A stretch of 64,000 bases of DNA from Microvelia longipes (taxonomy: Eukaryota; Arthropoda; Insecta; Hemiptera; Veliidae): the NCBI GenBank assembly GCA_018340805.1, contig JACMZG010000008.1:12031992-12095991 (forward strand). The letters are read 5' to 3'. The notes below the pieces were generated by a model, which had not been told where the DNA came from, did not search any database, and saw nothing but the letters and a program-made list of their open reading frames with translations. Both the position numbers and the translations under genes were made by a program. Below, one piece after another: positions 34,456 to 45,270 of this stretch; the first letter of the stretch is position 1, and each line of letters starts with the position of its first letter.

Positions 34456-36890
34456 TGGCTCCCTCGAAATCCGCAGGCGATTTCGCATCTTCTAGGCTCC
34501 TCGAGGGAATCGAACCATGCCTTTAAGTAGAAATAATTTTTCAACTTATGGATAGGTCTTTCTAGAATCTGCTTTCCTGATATCTGTTGTACCTTAACTC
34601 TTCTTACTAACCCGTCTTTACTTGGTATAGTGTCAATGACCTTCATTAATGGCCACAGATTTCTAGGTACTTGTTCATCTTGGCAAAGAACAATATCTCC
34701 GACCACAACATTTTTCTTCTTGTCTATCCATTTTCTTCTTTTTTGTAAATCTAAAAGAACTTCCTTCCTCCATCTACTCCAAAACTCATTTGACAAATGT
34801 TGTACCCTTCTCCAGCGCTTTTTTAGGTACAGGCTTGAATCGTTGAAGCACCCAGGAGGTGGTAATAGCGGCCTCGGGTTCATTAATAACAGATGATTTG
34901 GAGTAAGTGGTTCGGGAGCGTCAGGATCATAGAGATTAGTGATGGTGAGGGGCCTACCATTTAAAATGCATTCGCATTCGCAAAGGAAGGTGCGAAGACA
35001 ATCTTCTGTCAGCATACCTGGATGGTCTCTAAGCATAATCTCCAGAATTCTTCTTGCTGAACAAATTTGTCTTTCAACAACCCCATTCATGTGGCTCGCT
35101 TTTGGAGTGTTGAAGATCCACTTGAATGTGCACAGTTCTTCGGCTAAGTACCTCTCCACATCAGACATATTTATCTCATCCTTGGCTTTGCTTAGTTCTT
35201 GGTTAGCCCCAACAAAGTTTGTGCCCATATCGGATCTTAGGTGAGAAATTGGTCCTCGTCTTGAAAGAAACCGCCGCAGAGCATTGATGAACGAATCTGT
35301 TGATAGATCGTCCGTAATATCAAGAGAAACGGCTCGTGAATTTAAACAGGTGAAGATAACACCGTACCTCTTTTTTTGCTTTCTACCATCCTTCACATAA
35401 AAGGGTCCAAAGCAGTCCACGGCACTGTATGTGAAGGGTGGAGCTGGTTCCAGATCAACTCGGTCTTCTGGTAAATCAGCCATCTTCTGTGTTTCGAACT
35501 TGCCTCTGCTTAGTTTACATTTAATGCAGCTTGATATGACTTTTTTCACTACCGAGCAGGCGCTGATAACCCAATAACCTCTTGAGCGGATGTAATTAAC
35601 AGTAATTCCTCTTCCTTGATGATTTACCTTTTCATGGAGATGTCTGACTAATAGCAAAGAAGCCCTCTCATTCTTTGGAATAATTAAAGGATGTTTTTCG
35701 GCTTCAGAAATATCTGAATATCGAAGCCTTCCTCCAACTCTGAGTAAGCCTTCAGCGTCGAGGAATGGACTAAGATTCTTTATAGAGCTTTTCTTCTTTA
35801 AGAATAACTTACAATCTTGATTTTTATCTTCTTGTGCCATTAAAAATTGTACTTCTTCCTGGTAGTGTTGTCTTTGAGCAGCTTTAATTATTAAATTTTC
35901 AGCTTGAATTAGCTCATTTGCCGATATAGGTTGGTCTCTGATTCCCGGGACATGGCTCCCTGAATTCGCCTTAGCCTGGAGAATTCTCATATACCTCAAA
36001 CACATAGCTACCGATCTTCTTGCCTTTGACCACGTAGTTAGTCTCATTAGTCTTTCTGATAGACTAAATTTTTCTTGCGAGGTACAGCTCCTTGATACAG
36101 TTTTCTTCAATTCAGGATCCTCTGGTAAGAGAAGGCTTTCTTTCTCTAAGACCCAGGTCGATTCTTCTTGCCAGAGAAACTCTGGTCCCAGAAACCATCG
36201 ACTACCTCTAAATACGTCTTCCGTAACACCTCTCGAGGCTATGTCGGCTATATTTTCTTTAGTGTTAACATAATGCCACTGCTCTGGATCTGTTAAATCT
36301 CTTATTTCTTCGACTCTATTAGCAACAAAAATGTGAAATCTTCTTGCTTCGTTGCTAATGTAGCCTAGGACTGCCTTACTGTCTATCCAATAGTAGTGAG
36401 TCACTTTTTCGTATGTAAGCTCTTCTTCCAGGACTTTACTAATTCTGGCGGACGTAACAGCAGCCGTGAGTTCAAGACGGGGTATAGTGATTTCTTTAAT
36501 AGGTCGAACCCTAGCTTTACCTAATACAAATGAACAATGGATCAACCCTTTAGTATTCACTAATCTTAAATAGGTAACTTGACCATACCCATAGCTAGAA
36601 GCATCTGAAAAATGATGAAGTTGAATGGACTCGATTTCACCAAAATCAGGAGGTTTGTAACATCTTCTTATTTGTAAACCATCTAATTTAGTCAAACCAG
36701 TTTTCCATTTAACCCATCTTTCTTTTACAGAATCCTCTAACTCTTCATCCCACTTATCTAACTTGGATTTACTTTTTAAATCCCTACAAATATCTTGTAA
36801 AATTATCTTACCCACTAGAACATAAGGAGCTAGGAACCCAAGAGGATCATAAATGGAACAAATAGAACTTAAAATACCCCTTCTTGTCAA
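34434..36890 (-). CDS. pol: BEL/Pao element 1 pol, C-terminal part: RNase H, integrase, DUF5641
   Basis: About 818 residues are open without interruption. The start shows the Pao RT-tail motif SIYDPLGFLAPYVL. RNase H follows around residues 90-220 (HHFSDASSYGYG, YWIDSKAVLGYI). The integrase HHCC zinc region is near 395-455 (HEKVNHQG...CIKCK). The integrase core spans about 480-640, with catalytic Asp in YSAVDCFGPF, Asp in LRSDMGTNFVGA and Glu in HMNGVVERQI. A DUF5641-type end lies near 700-790 (NLWPLMKVIDTIPSKDG). Integrase inserts the cDNA into the genome. The upstream RT is in other frames (frameshift near 36870), so this is the 3' part of one gag-pol gene. Confidence 0.92.
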   Translation of the reverse strand: MTRRGILSSICSIYDPLGFLAPYVLVGKIILQDICRDLKSKSKLDKWDEELEDSVKERWVKWKTGLTKLDGLQIRRCYKPPDFGEIESIQLHHFSDASSYGYGQVTYLRLVNTKGLIHCSFVLGKARVRPIKEITIPRLELTAAVTSARISKVLEEELTYEKVTHYYWIDSKAVLGYISNEARRFHIFVANRVEEIRDLTDPEQWHYVNTKENIADIASRGVTEDVFRGSRWFLGPEFLWQEESTWVLEKESLLLPEDPELKKTVSRSCTSQEKFSLSERLMRLTTWSKARRSVAMCLRYMRILQAKANSGSHVPGIRDQPISANELIQAENLIIKAAQRQHYQEEVQFLMAQEDKNQDCKLFLKKKSSIKNLSPFLDAEGLLRVGGRLRYSDISEAEKHPLIIPKNERASLLLVRHLHEKVNHQGRGITVNYIRSRGYWVISACSVVKKVISSCIKCKLSRGKFETQKMADLPEDRVDLEPAPPFTYSAVDCFGPFYVKDGRKQKKRYGVIFTCLNSRAVSLDITDDLSTDSFINALRRFLSRRGPISHLRSDMGTNFVGANQELSKAKDEINMSDVERYLAEELCTFKWIFNTPKASHMNGVVERQICSARRILEIMLRDHPGMLTEDCLRTFLCECECILNGRPLTITNLYDPDAPEPLTPNHLLLMNPRPLLPPPGCFNDSSLYLKKRWRRVQHLSNEFWSRWRKEVLLDLQKRRKWIDKKKNVVVGDIVLCQDEQVPRNLWPLMKVIDTIPSKDGLVRRVKVQQISGKQILERPIHKLKNYFYLKAWFDSLEEPRRCEIACGFRGSHVTVNVI

Positions 36891-38134
36891 AGGATGATTC
36901 CCAATCTACTTTAATTAGGAAATAATCAGAACTAGTATCCCACACTAAACCTAACAACCTTTCTGTAGGTAGGGAAGCTTTCTGATTGAAATTTTTAAGT
37001 TCGTTAGACCTATCTTCTGGTGATATTGAATCGATGACTTTAACACTGTTTGAAAATAGTTTATGAAACCGAAACCCCCCTTTGCTACACATTAGCTGAA
37101 CTTTCTTAATTAAATCAATAGCTTCTTCTTCTTTTCGACTGAAATACATCCATCATCGACGTAGAAATTCTTATCTACAAAATCAGCTGCTTTATCGCCA
37201 ATTGCTTTCCGATTGTCTTTAGCACTTTGCTTTAGTGCAAAATTACTACATCCGGGGGACGATGTTGCCCCAAAAAGATGGACAGTCATTCTATATTCAA
37301 CAGGTTCTTTAGAAATATCACCATCAACCCACCAGAGAAAGCGTAGAAAATCTCGATACTCATCATTAACAATGACTTGATGAAACATGCCTTCAATATC
37401 ACCAGCAAAAGCGATATAATTTTCTCTAAATCTTAAAAGGACGCCTATGAGTGAATTAGTAAGGTCAGGACCAGATAAAATGATCATTGAGAGATTCTCC
37501 CTTATAAATACAAGTACAATCGAACACTACCCTTATTTTGCCAGGTTTCTTGGGTGGTATACCCCATGATGAGGAATTTACCACACCTTGCCTTCTTGAA
37601 CCTGCTTGTTAGGCACCAACTCAGCTTGTCCTTTATCAATTAGATTGACCATAAACCTTTGATAGTCTTCCATGTTTTAGGGACAAATTTAGGGTCTCTC
37701 TTAAACTTTTCTTTCAGGTGGCATAACCTCTTGTAGGCTATGTACCTGTTGTTAGGGAGTAAGATGTTATCTTCTTTGAAAGGCAATGGCAGCTCATAGT
37801 GATGATCTGACCTGTGGTTTACTTGAGTTTCTAAGATGTAAAGAAATCTTTTGTCTTCCACGGATAAACCCAGCTTATTTCTATTTTTATTTTCAACTTC
37901 TGGAAATTCGTACTTAATGTATGGATTTAGAATTTCCTTAGTGTAAATGTCATAGCTATCTCCCTCACTAGCCTTCACTTCAAACGATTTAATTAAGTTA
38001 CCTTCTGTAACTTGTCCTCTGGGACCAATAACTCCCCATCCTAGAGCAGTTTTTATACCGTAGGCTTGATTTCCTGCTCCTCTGACAACTTCAAGCGGAC
38101 AGAGAGCCTCAGGACAGTTATTGCCTATAAGCAA
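36847..38134 (-). pseudogene. pol: BEL/Pao element 1 pol, protease-RT linker and reverse transcriptase, frameshifted
   Basis: Three frames cover this region. 38134-37640 gives the linker after the protease and the start of the RT (LIGNNCPEALCPLEV, TALGWGVIGP). 37487-37110 gives the RT palm with [12 protein letters not shown] (motif A Asp) and the catalytic YVDD. 37149-36847 gives the RT C-terminal part (LLGLVWD). Frameshifts are needed near 37490-37640, 37130 and 36870. I noticed no nonsense codons within matching frames apart from those the frameshifts create, so indel errors in the consensus are a fair alternative to true decay. Confidence 0.85.
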
Positions 38135-38175
38135 TCCTATATCAAGGTCTTTATTTAACGGATGTAATTTGCCAG

Positions 38176-39408
38176 CTATATGAGAAAGATGAGAGCATAA
38201 TTTTGCAGTATCTGGAGTGGGATATCTTCATAACATGCAGGTATTTCATCTCTGGTAAAAGTATTATGAGGTAGCTCTACTATTTCGGTAGAGTCTACTC
38301 CTTGTACCGCTACATCACCTACCTTGCTGCATTCAACAAGACATTTACTAGACAATGTCCTCAACTCGAGATGAGTAGTAATATTAGGAACATTTAATTG
38401 ATCTTTTAATGATTCCTTTAAAAAACAGGAGTCACTTCCATCGTCTAAAATAGCGTATGTCAATATTTTATGCTCTGGAAAGTTCTTATTAAATACTTTT
38501 ACTGGCAGAATAAATGATGTCGTAGAGCTAGTCTGATTTAATCCAGCTGTATGTTTGACGTTTGCTGTCACTTTATTACCATCTGAAGCATCACTAGATT
38601 TTTTACTACCTGAGCTTGACCCTTTCTTTTCTACGTGTAAACAGGTTGGGTGTTTACGATTACAGCCTTGTGCGGTGCAGGAAAGCCTAGACTTACAGTC
38701 CTTTGACTGGTGGCCTTCTGCCTTTAGACACCCAAAACAGATAAAATTTTCTTTAAGAAATTTTAACCTTTCTTCTATTTTCACGCCCAGAAACTTGTCA
38801 CATTTATTTATATCATGACCTTTGTTTTCCTTACAGAATAAACACACCTTTGTATCTGATAACTTCTTTGAGTCGGTGGCAATAACAAAACTCTTTACTT
38901 GAGACGGAGATCTATCACTTGACTTACTTCCTTGAGCAACTTGAGACTTACTATTAACTTTATTAATATTACTGTAGACTGGGTGACCATATACATTAGC
39001 TAAATTACCAATAAAATCAGCCAAATCCATAATAGTTTCTGATCCCTTCTTACTTACAATACTTTGAATCCATGCCGGGTGAAATTTGTTAGGAAGTCTA
39101 GAAACTATTTTTTTCATACATAATTTTGAATTTATTTCTTGCCAAGCGATACCCGTTAATACTTTACCAGCTGTTCTTATTGTATCCGACAGATTTCTAA
39201 GACCTATAGAGTCATTAGGTAGTATAGACGGACCTTCAGTCAGTTTTCTAACCCAAGCTTCAGTAACTGCTATTGGGTTACCATATCTCTCTTCTAATAG
39301 ATTAATCAGTGAATCGTATTCTAAAGACATGTTGTCTTCGACTACTTTAAGAGTTTCGCCAACAAGAAATTTTCTAAGAAATTGTTTTTTATAATGATCA
39401 GAAAGCAA
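38176..39408 (-). CDS. gag-pol: BEL/Pao element 1 gag/protease region (DUF1759, zinc knuckles, DUF1758)
   Basis: The frame begins in a DUF1759-like gag part (DHYKKQFLRKFLVGETL). Cys/His knuckles follow: CLFCKENKGHDINKC, CFGCLKAEGHQSKDC and CNRKHPTCLH. Then comes the retroviral-type aspartic protease, with ILDDGSDSCFLKESL in place of the usual D(T/S)G. Gag packages the RNA and the protease cleaves the polyprotein. It overlaps the upstream gag frame and is reached through a frameshift near 39468 at a GGGG run, again consistent with a 1-nt consensus error. Confidence 0.88.
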   Translation of the reverse strand: MLSDHYKKQFLRKFLVGETLKVVEDNMSLEYDSLINLLEERYGNPIAVTEAWVRKLTEGPSILPNDSIGLRNLSDTIRTAGKVLTGIAWQEINSKLCMKKIVSRLPNKFHPAWIQSIVSKKGSETIMDLADFIGNLANVYGHPVYSNINKVNSKSQVAQGSKSSDRSPSQVKSFVIATDSKKLSDTKVCLFCKENKGHDINKCDKFLGVKIEERLKFLKENFICFGCLKAEGHQSKDCKSRLSCTAQGCNRKHPTCLHVEKKGSSSGSKKSSDASDGNKVTANVKHTAGLNQTSSTTSFILPVKVFNKNFPEHKILTYAILDDGSDSCFLKESLKDQLNVPNITTHLELRTLSSKCLVECSKVGDVAVQGVDSTEIVELPHNTFTRDEIPACYEDIPLQILQNYALIFLI

Positions 39409-40505
39409 CCCATCCTCAAGATGTTGCCTAACTTCTTCCCGAAAAGTAGGAAATTTATAACAATCCCCATTAAATTAAAAGGTTCTAATGAATTTAAAAG
39501 TTGCAACTTAGCTAATAGAGTCATAGGATCAGATTGAACCGGCTTATCTATGGTTAATTTAGAAGAACAAGGTATTTTTTTATTTAAACCTTTTAGGTCA
39601 GAAGCGGCAGGTACATCAGGTTTAACCTTGTCCTGTTTACACTTAATAGATTGATCTTTAATCAAAGAAGCAATACTCTGCTTCTCCAGAGAGAAGTACT
39701 TACCTCTAGTAGAAGTACTAGTATGAGAGATTGGAAAATCAAATTCAGAACGAGGTTCTGATATTAAGTCTAACATAGGATCAGAACATTCTGTAGCGTC
39801 CTCAGGATTACCAGATACGCTATTCAACTCATGCTCTGAGGCACCGTCCTTGATCATTTGTAGCATTAACTTATTCTTTTCTACCTTCTGATCAAGTTCG
39901 AGTTGCCTCCTTTCAAGCCTTAACCTTTCAGCCTCGTAAGTGAGTTGCCTTCTTTGGTTTTCTAGAATAGCCTTACTAATCCTCTCTTTAGAGGAGCTGG
40001 TCTTAACTGAGGATTTAGCTGCAGAGTGAGCTGATCGAGATTTAGACGATATTTGACTTTGACGAAGAGATTCCTTATTGCCCTTATGGCTTGAACTCCC
40101 TTCCTTTAGGTTGTCTAATAAACCTTCTTGACTCTCTATAACCGCTGTACTCCGCTCAAGTACCTCTAAACATTCATTAATAAGTACGTGAAAGGTTCCT
40201 TCATCACCTTTGACCCATTTAGCGCTGATTTTAATTTCGTTTCTAAAACGATTTAACTCTTTATCTAATGACTGATGGAAGCCCTTAACTTCGCTTAGAC
40301 AAGAACTGACAATTCTAGGTGTAGCTAACTTATTTAGACCTAAATTTTCTAACTCACATATTTTATTTAAGAGATCGACCTTTAAAGTATTTATTTTTTT
40401 ACTTTGTTTATTTACAAAAAGAGAAAACCCCTTTTCTGAAAGAACTCTTAGTCTAGTACTCACGGTACCCTCTTTCACATCCAGACTAGTCCCTGGTAGA
40501 CTCAT
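39342..40505 (-). CDS. gag: BEL/Pao element 1 gag N-terminal part
   Basis: The ATG at 40505 lies about 100 nt inside the 5' LTR. The first ~310 residues are charged and helix-rich with a coiled-coil stretch (LENQRRQLTYEAERLRLERR, about residues 180-215), typical of Pao gag N-termini. After a frameshift near 39468 the true continuation moves to the neighbouring frame, so the last ~45 residues of this open frame (LMGIVINFLL onward) are out of frame. Confidence 0.8.
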   Translation of the reverse strand: MSLPGTSLDVKEGTVSTRLRVLSEKGFSLFVNKQSKKINTLKVDLLNKICELENLGLNKLATPRIVSSCLSEVKGFHQSLDKELNRFRNEIKISAKWVKGDEGTFHVLINECLEVLERSTAVIESQEGLLDNLKEGSSSHKGNKESLRQSQISSKSRSAHSAAKSSVKTSSSKERISKAILENQRRQLTYEAERLRLERRQLELDQKVEKNKLMLQMIKDGASEHELNSVSGNPEDATECSDPMLDLISEPRSEFDFPISHTSTSTRGKYFSLEKQSIASLIKDQSIKCKQDKVKPDVPAASDLKGLNKKIPCSSKLTIDKPVQSDPMTLLAKLQLLNSLEPFNLMGIVINFLLFGKKLGNILRMGCFLIIIKNNFLENFLLAKLLK

Positions 40506-40607
40506 TTTGACTTAACAGCAAACTTCTAACTTCTTAACAACTTTCGTTAAAGTGCTGTTTAACTTATAAACTTCTTAAAACTTTTAAATCTTTAAACTTC
40601 TTTAAAC

Positions 40608-40830
40608 TGTCGCGGACTTGACGCGCTATCTTATCTTATTTTAGCTTACCAAATACAACAACTTTTAACAAAGCAAACATTTATTAGCTTAACAACTTAT
40701 TTCTTCGCTTGATTGCTCGTTTAAAGAAGTTCCGCGAGAAACTTAGATAATTCTTGAATTATGTCAGTGAATTGTCAAATTCAATATAGAAAATAAGAAA
40801 AACAATAATTAAATGACATTGACTGTCACA
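40608..40830 (-). repeat. BEL/Pao element 1, 5' LTR
   Basis: 223 bp. It matches the 3' LTR with no substitution, only a 2-nt and a 1-nt indel. The adjacent minus-strand sequence (GTTTAAAGAAG) is not a primer-binding site I recognise. Confidence 0.95.
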
Positions 40831-40835
40831 TAAAA

Positions 40836-41106
40836 TAAACGTAAAAAATACATATTTATAAAGTATAAGGAATGCCATAACACCATGTTTCAAACAAAGA
40901 AAAGAAAAAAAACATTTAAGAATAGAAATTAAAAATTAGAAAAAATGCTATTAAAAATTATCTATTTAATGAACATAATATTTTTCTTCTCTGAAGAAAA
41001 TATTCTACCTTTTTCTAGATTAATACAAGTTATTTAACTTTACTAACTACAATACGCTACAGCCCCTAAAAGACAAAATTATTTTTGTAACTACGAGGTT
41101 CCTCAC
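40836..41106. repeat. module H, copy 1, right part
   Basis: It continues H after the BEL/Pao insertion and matches 51551-51880 (TAAACGTAAAA, AAGTATAAGGAATGCCATAA, CACCATGTTTCAAACAAAG). Non-coding. Confidence 0.8.
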
Positions 41107-43105
41107 TTAAATTTTATTAATAGATTTAAATAGAATGTAAAAGATAATTGCAAACCAAAATACACAAACCACATAAATATAAAGATTTAAATGGAATGTA
41201 AAAGATAATTGCAAACCAAATAATAACACACAAACCACTAAATATAAAAGATTTAAATGGAATGTGAAAGATAATTGTAATCCAAATAAAAACACACAAA
41301 TCACAGAAATACAAAAGATTTAAATAAAATGTAAAAGATAATTCCAATCCAAATAATAACACACAAATCACATAAATACAAGATTTAAATAGAATGTAAA
41401 AGATAATTGTAATCCAAATAATAACACACAAATCACAGAAATACAAAATTAAAATGGAATGTAAAAGATAATTGCAATCTTAATAATAACACACAAACCA
41501 CATAAATACAAGATTTTAATGGAATGTAAAAGATAATTGCAATCCAAATAATAACACACAAACCACATAATATAAAGATTTAAATGGAATGTAAAAAGAA
41601 TTGCAAACCAAATAATAACACACAAACACATAAATACAAGATTTAAATAGAATGTAAAAGATAATTGTAATCCAAATAAAAACACACAAATCACAGAAAT
41701 ACAAAAGATTTAAATGGAAAGTAAAAGATAATTGCAATCTTAATAATAACACACAAACCACATAAATACAAGATTTTAATGGAATGTAAAAGATAATTGC
41801 TAACCAAATAATAACACACAAACCACATAAATACAAGATTTAAATACAATGTAAAGATAATTGCAAACCAAAATAATACACACAAACCACATAAATACAA
41901 AGATTTAAATAAGAATGTAAAAGATAATTCCAATCCAAATAATAACACACAAAACACAGAAATACAAGATTTAAATAGAATGTAAAAGATAATTGTAATC
42001 CAAATAATAACACACAAATCACAGAAATACAAAACATTAAAATGGAATGTAAAAGATAATTGCAATCTTAATAAAACACACAAACCACATAATACAGATT
42101 TAATGGAATGTAAAAGATAATTGCAATCCAAATAATACCACAAACCACATAAATATAAAGATTTAATGGAATGTAAAAGATAATTGCAAACCAAATAATA
42201 ACACAAAACCACATAAATACAAGATTTTAATGGAATGTAAAAGATAATTGCAATCCAAATAATATCACACAAACCACTTAAATATAAAAAGATTTAAATG
42301 GAATGTAAATAATTGTAAACCAAATAATAACACACAAACCACATAAATACAAGATTTAAATAGAATGTAAAAGATAATTGCAAACCAAATAATAACACAC
42401 AAACCACAAAAATACAAGATTTAAATAGAATGTAAAAGATAATTGCAATCTAAATAATAACACACAAATCACAAAATACAAAAGATTTAAATGGAATGTA
42501 AAAGATAATTGCATTCCAAATAATAACACACAAACCACATAAATATAAAAGATTTAAATGGAATGTAAAAGATAATTGCAAACCAAAATAATAACACACA
42601 AACCACATAAATACAAGATTTAAATAAATGTAAAAGATAATTGCAAACCAAATAATAACACACAAACCACATAAATACAAGATTTAAATAGAATGTAAAA
42701 GATAATTGCAATCCAAATAATAACACACAAATCACAGAAATACAAAGATTTAAATGGAATGTAAAAGATATTGCATTCCAAGTAATAACTAAATATAAAA
42801 GATTTAAATGGAAGGTAAAGTAATTGCAAACCAAATAATAAACACACAAACCACATAAAATAAAAGATTAAATGGAATGTAAAAGATAATTGCAAACCAA
42901 ATAATAACACAAAAACCACATAAATATAAAAGATTTAAATAGAATAAAAGATATTGCAAACCAAATAATAACAAATCACAGAAATAAATACCAAAGATTT
43001 AAATGGAATGTAAAAGATAATTGCAATCCAAGTAAATATCAAACAAACCACATAAATATAAAAGATTTAAATGGAATGTAAAAAAGTATTGCAAACTAAG
43101 TAAAG
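41107..43105. repeat. array E1: 66-bp satellite (about 30 copies)
   Basis: The unit includes AGATTTAAATGGAATGTAAA, then AGATAATTGCAATCCAAATA and ATAACACACAAACCACATAA. Copies differ at a few sites and by small indels. The overlapping hydrophobic minus-strand open frames are translations of the repeat, which lacks stops in several frames, and are not membrane proteins. Confidence 0.92.
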
Positions 43106-43840
43106 AACACACTATTCACATTTTTCGTACAATCATTAACATGATTAACATGAAAAATTATTGTTATTTGAGCTTCGCGCCCTCAAGCACAATCATAAAT
43201 AATAAAAAAATACTGATTTAACGGCTTTCTTAAATTAAAAAAAGTTTTCTTAACTAGTTAGAAAACACGAGGAATTATTGCCTTGATTCCACTTCTCGAA
43301 GTCTAAATTCAGAAGTTTCCGAAATTATGAAGGCGAAATATCGAATAATTATTTGACATTTAAATAACTATTTTATATGTAATTATAATTATATAATTAC
43401 ATATAATACTGTTACATAATTGAGGATATTACTGTGCCTTGATTCCGCTTTTCAAAGTCACATTTAAAGTGACATTTAAATTACTATTTTATCTATTAAT
43501 TTTTTTAAGATTTATTGATTTTTTCGTAAACTGTTTTTTATGGAATAATCAAATATAAAAAAAAACATGACTGGATGTCTAAAAGAATAGATCAGACTAC
43601 TTATACTCTCTGTGTGAATCCATAGAAGATATAATTAGACTACTGTCACATCAATTACAAACAAATCTACTTTATTATAATGTATTTACTTATACATGAC
43701 TTCATTTCTCTATTTTTTCTGCATTCTTATGTATTAGTCTATAAATTTTTCAATTTAAAAAAAATATTTTACGAGTAGTGGCATCTTTTTAAATTTATTA
43801 TTATTGTGCCTTAATGCATTGTCAAATATAAATAGACATT
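43106..43840. repeat. spacer S1 between arrays E1 and G1
   Basis: About 43480-43840 matches 52728-53085 closely (GATTTTTTCGTAA, CATAGAAGATATAATTAGAC). The part 43375-43465 matches 55880-55970 (AATTACATATAATACTGTTA). Non-coding. Confidence 0.75.
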
Positions 43841-45270
43841 GTTCTACATATACTTTCTGCGTCCATCTAAAATAAGTATTTATACTACACCCCATAAGTA
43901 CAGTTGTTTATTCCCATGTCATTGACATAATTTTTTTACATTCTGCGTTCATTCACAACAAGTATTTATACTTTCTGCGTCCATCTAAAATAAGTATTTA
44001 TACTATACTCCATAAATTCACTTGTTTATTCCCATGTTATTGACATTATTCTACTTATACTTTCTGTGTTCATCCATAATAACTATTTATACTATACCCA
44101 ATGAATACACTTGTTAATTCTCATGTCATTGACATAATGTTCTTTTAAATTTTGCGTTTATCCACAATAAGTATTTTACTTTACCCCATTTTTTGCAAGC
44201 AATCATTCGATATATTATACATATATGATATTATTTATATTTTATTATTGAGCCTGGCGGATCCATTTATCTTAGTCCAGTTTATAAAAAAGTATATAGC
44301 AGTCAATAGTTAAGTAGGCTTATTCTTATGTCATTGAAATTATTCTGAATGTACATTCTGCGTCCATCTAAAATAAGTATTTATACTATACACTTTGAAT
44401 ACACTTGTTTATTCTTAAGTCATTGACATTATTTTGAATGTATCTTCTGCGTACATCTAAAATAAGTATTTATACTATACCTCAATTATTCCATGCAAAC
44501 TTTTGATATATTAAACATACATGATATTATTTATATTTTATTATTGAGCCTTGATTCCACTTATGATAGTCCAGTTCAATTAATATAATTAAACTAATAC
44601 TATAATTATTACTAATATAATTAAAGTAATTATAGTCTATTGTATATTTACTTATACTTTTGTACGACCATCTACAATAACAATTTATACTTTACCTCAT
44701 AAATATGAATACACTTGATTATTCTCCTACTTATACTTTCTGCGTCTATCCGTAACAACTATTTATACTTTACCCTATTAATACACTTATTTATTCTCAT
44801 ATCATTGACATAATTTTCTCTTACATTCTGCGTCTATCCATAATAAACATTATTGTAGATGGAAGCAATTATTGCACGCAAACTTTTAGTGAGGCCTTAG
44901 TTTTACTTATTGTAGTCTATATTAGAAAAAAGTAAATAGCAGTCAAGTCTTTAGTATGTAAAATAATTTTTGTTTTTCATTATTGCACATTTTCTATATT
45001 GTGTAATCCACGGAATTCAACTAAAACATTCTACATAAACAATGCAAAGAATATCTAAAACATACTTCTTCATTATATTTAGTTTAATATTATAGATAAA
45101 TCACTAACTTACATACATTATTCTGCTTCTACTTACTGCGTCTATCCGTAAAAAATATTTAAACTTAAACCTATAAATACACTTGTTTAATCTTATGTCA
45201 TTGACATAATTTACTTTTATATTCTGCGTCCATCCTCCTATACAGTATACACCATAAATACACTTGTTAA
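43841..45270. repeat. array G1: about 90-bp diverged tandem repeat
   Basis: The unit includes CTTTCTGCGTCCATCTAAAA, then TAAGTATTTATACTATACCC, ATAAATACACTTGTTTATTC and TTATGTCATTGACATTATTC. Copies are diverged and partly interrupted. It leads into array F through a junction (TTCTTAAATAAACAATTG) found three times in the window. Confidence 0.8.

Larger units (their letters stand above)
34236..40830 (-). mobile_element. full-length BEL/Pao LTR retrotransposon
   Basis: The two LTRs (34236-34455 and 40608-40830) start TGTCGCGG and end GACTGTCACA on the plus strand, and the 5-bp duplication TAAAA flanks them (34231-34235, 40831-40835). Inside, on the minus strand, are gag with zinc knuckles, an aspartic-protease region, reverse transcriptase, RNase H, integrase and a C-terminal DUF5641-type region, the normal BEL/Pao order with no envelope gene. 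The empty target is preserved in the paralogous block near 51550. The LTRs differ only by one 1-nt and one 2-nt indel, so the insertion is young. Confidence 0.95.

Noticed and set aside
34630..39394. Plus-strand frames inside BEL/Pao element 1
   Set aside because: Antisense shadows of gag and pol; the minus-strand motifs are unambiguous.
34236..40830. Endogenous retrovirus with an envelope gene
   Set aside because: Pol runs into the 3' LTR and no additional frame lies after integrase. Domain order and motifs are those of a BEL/Pao retrotransposon.
41107..42919. Many overlapping minus-strand frames encoding hydrophobic, Cys/Phe-rich, apparently multi-pass proteins
   Set aside because: They are translations of the 66-bp satellite in several frames at once, since the unit lacks stops in those frames. 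The period equals the repeat unit and there is no gene context.
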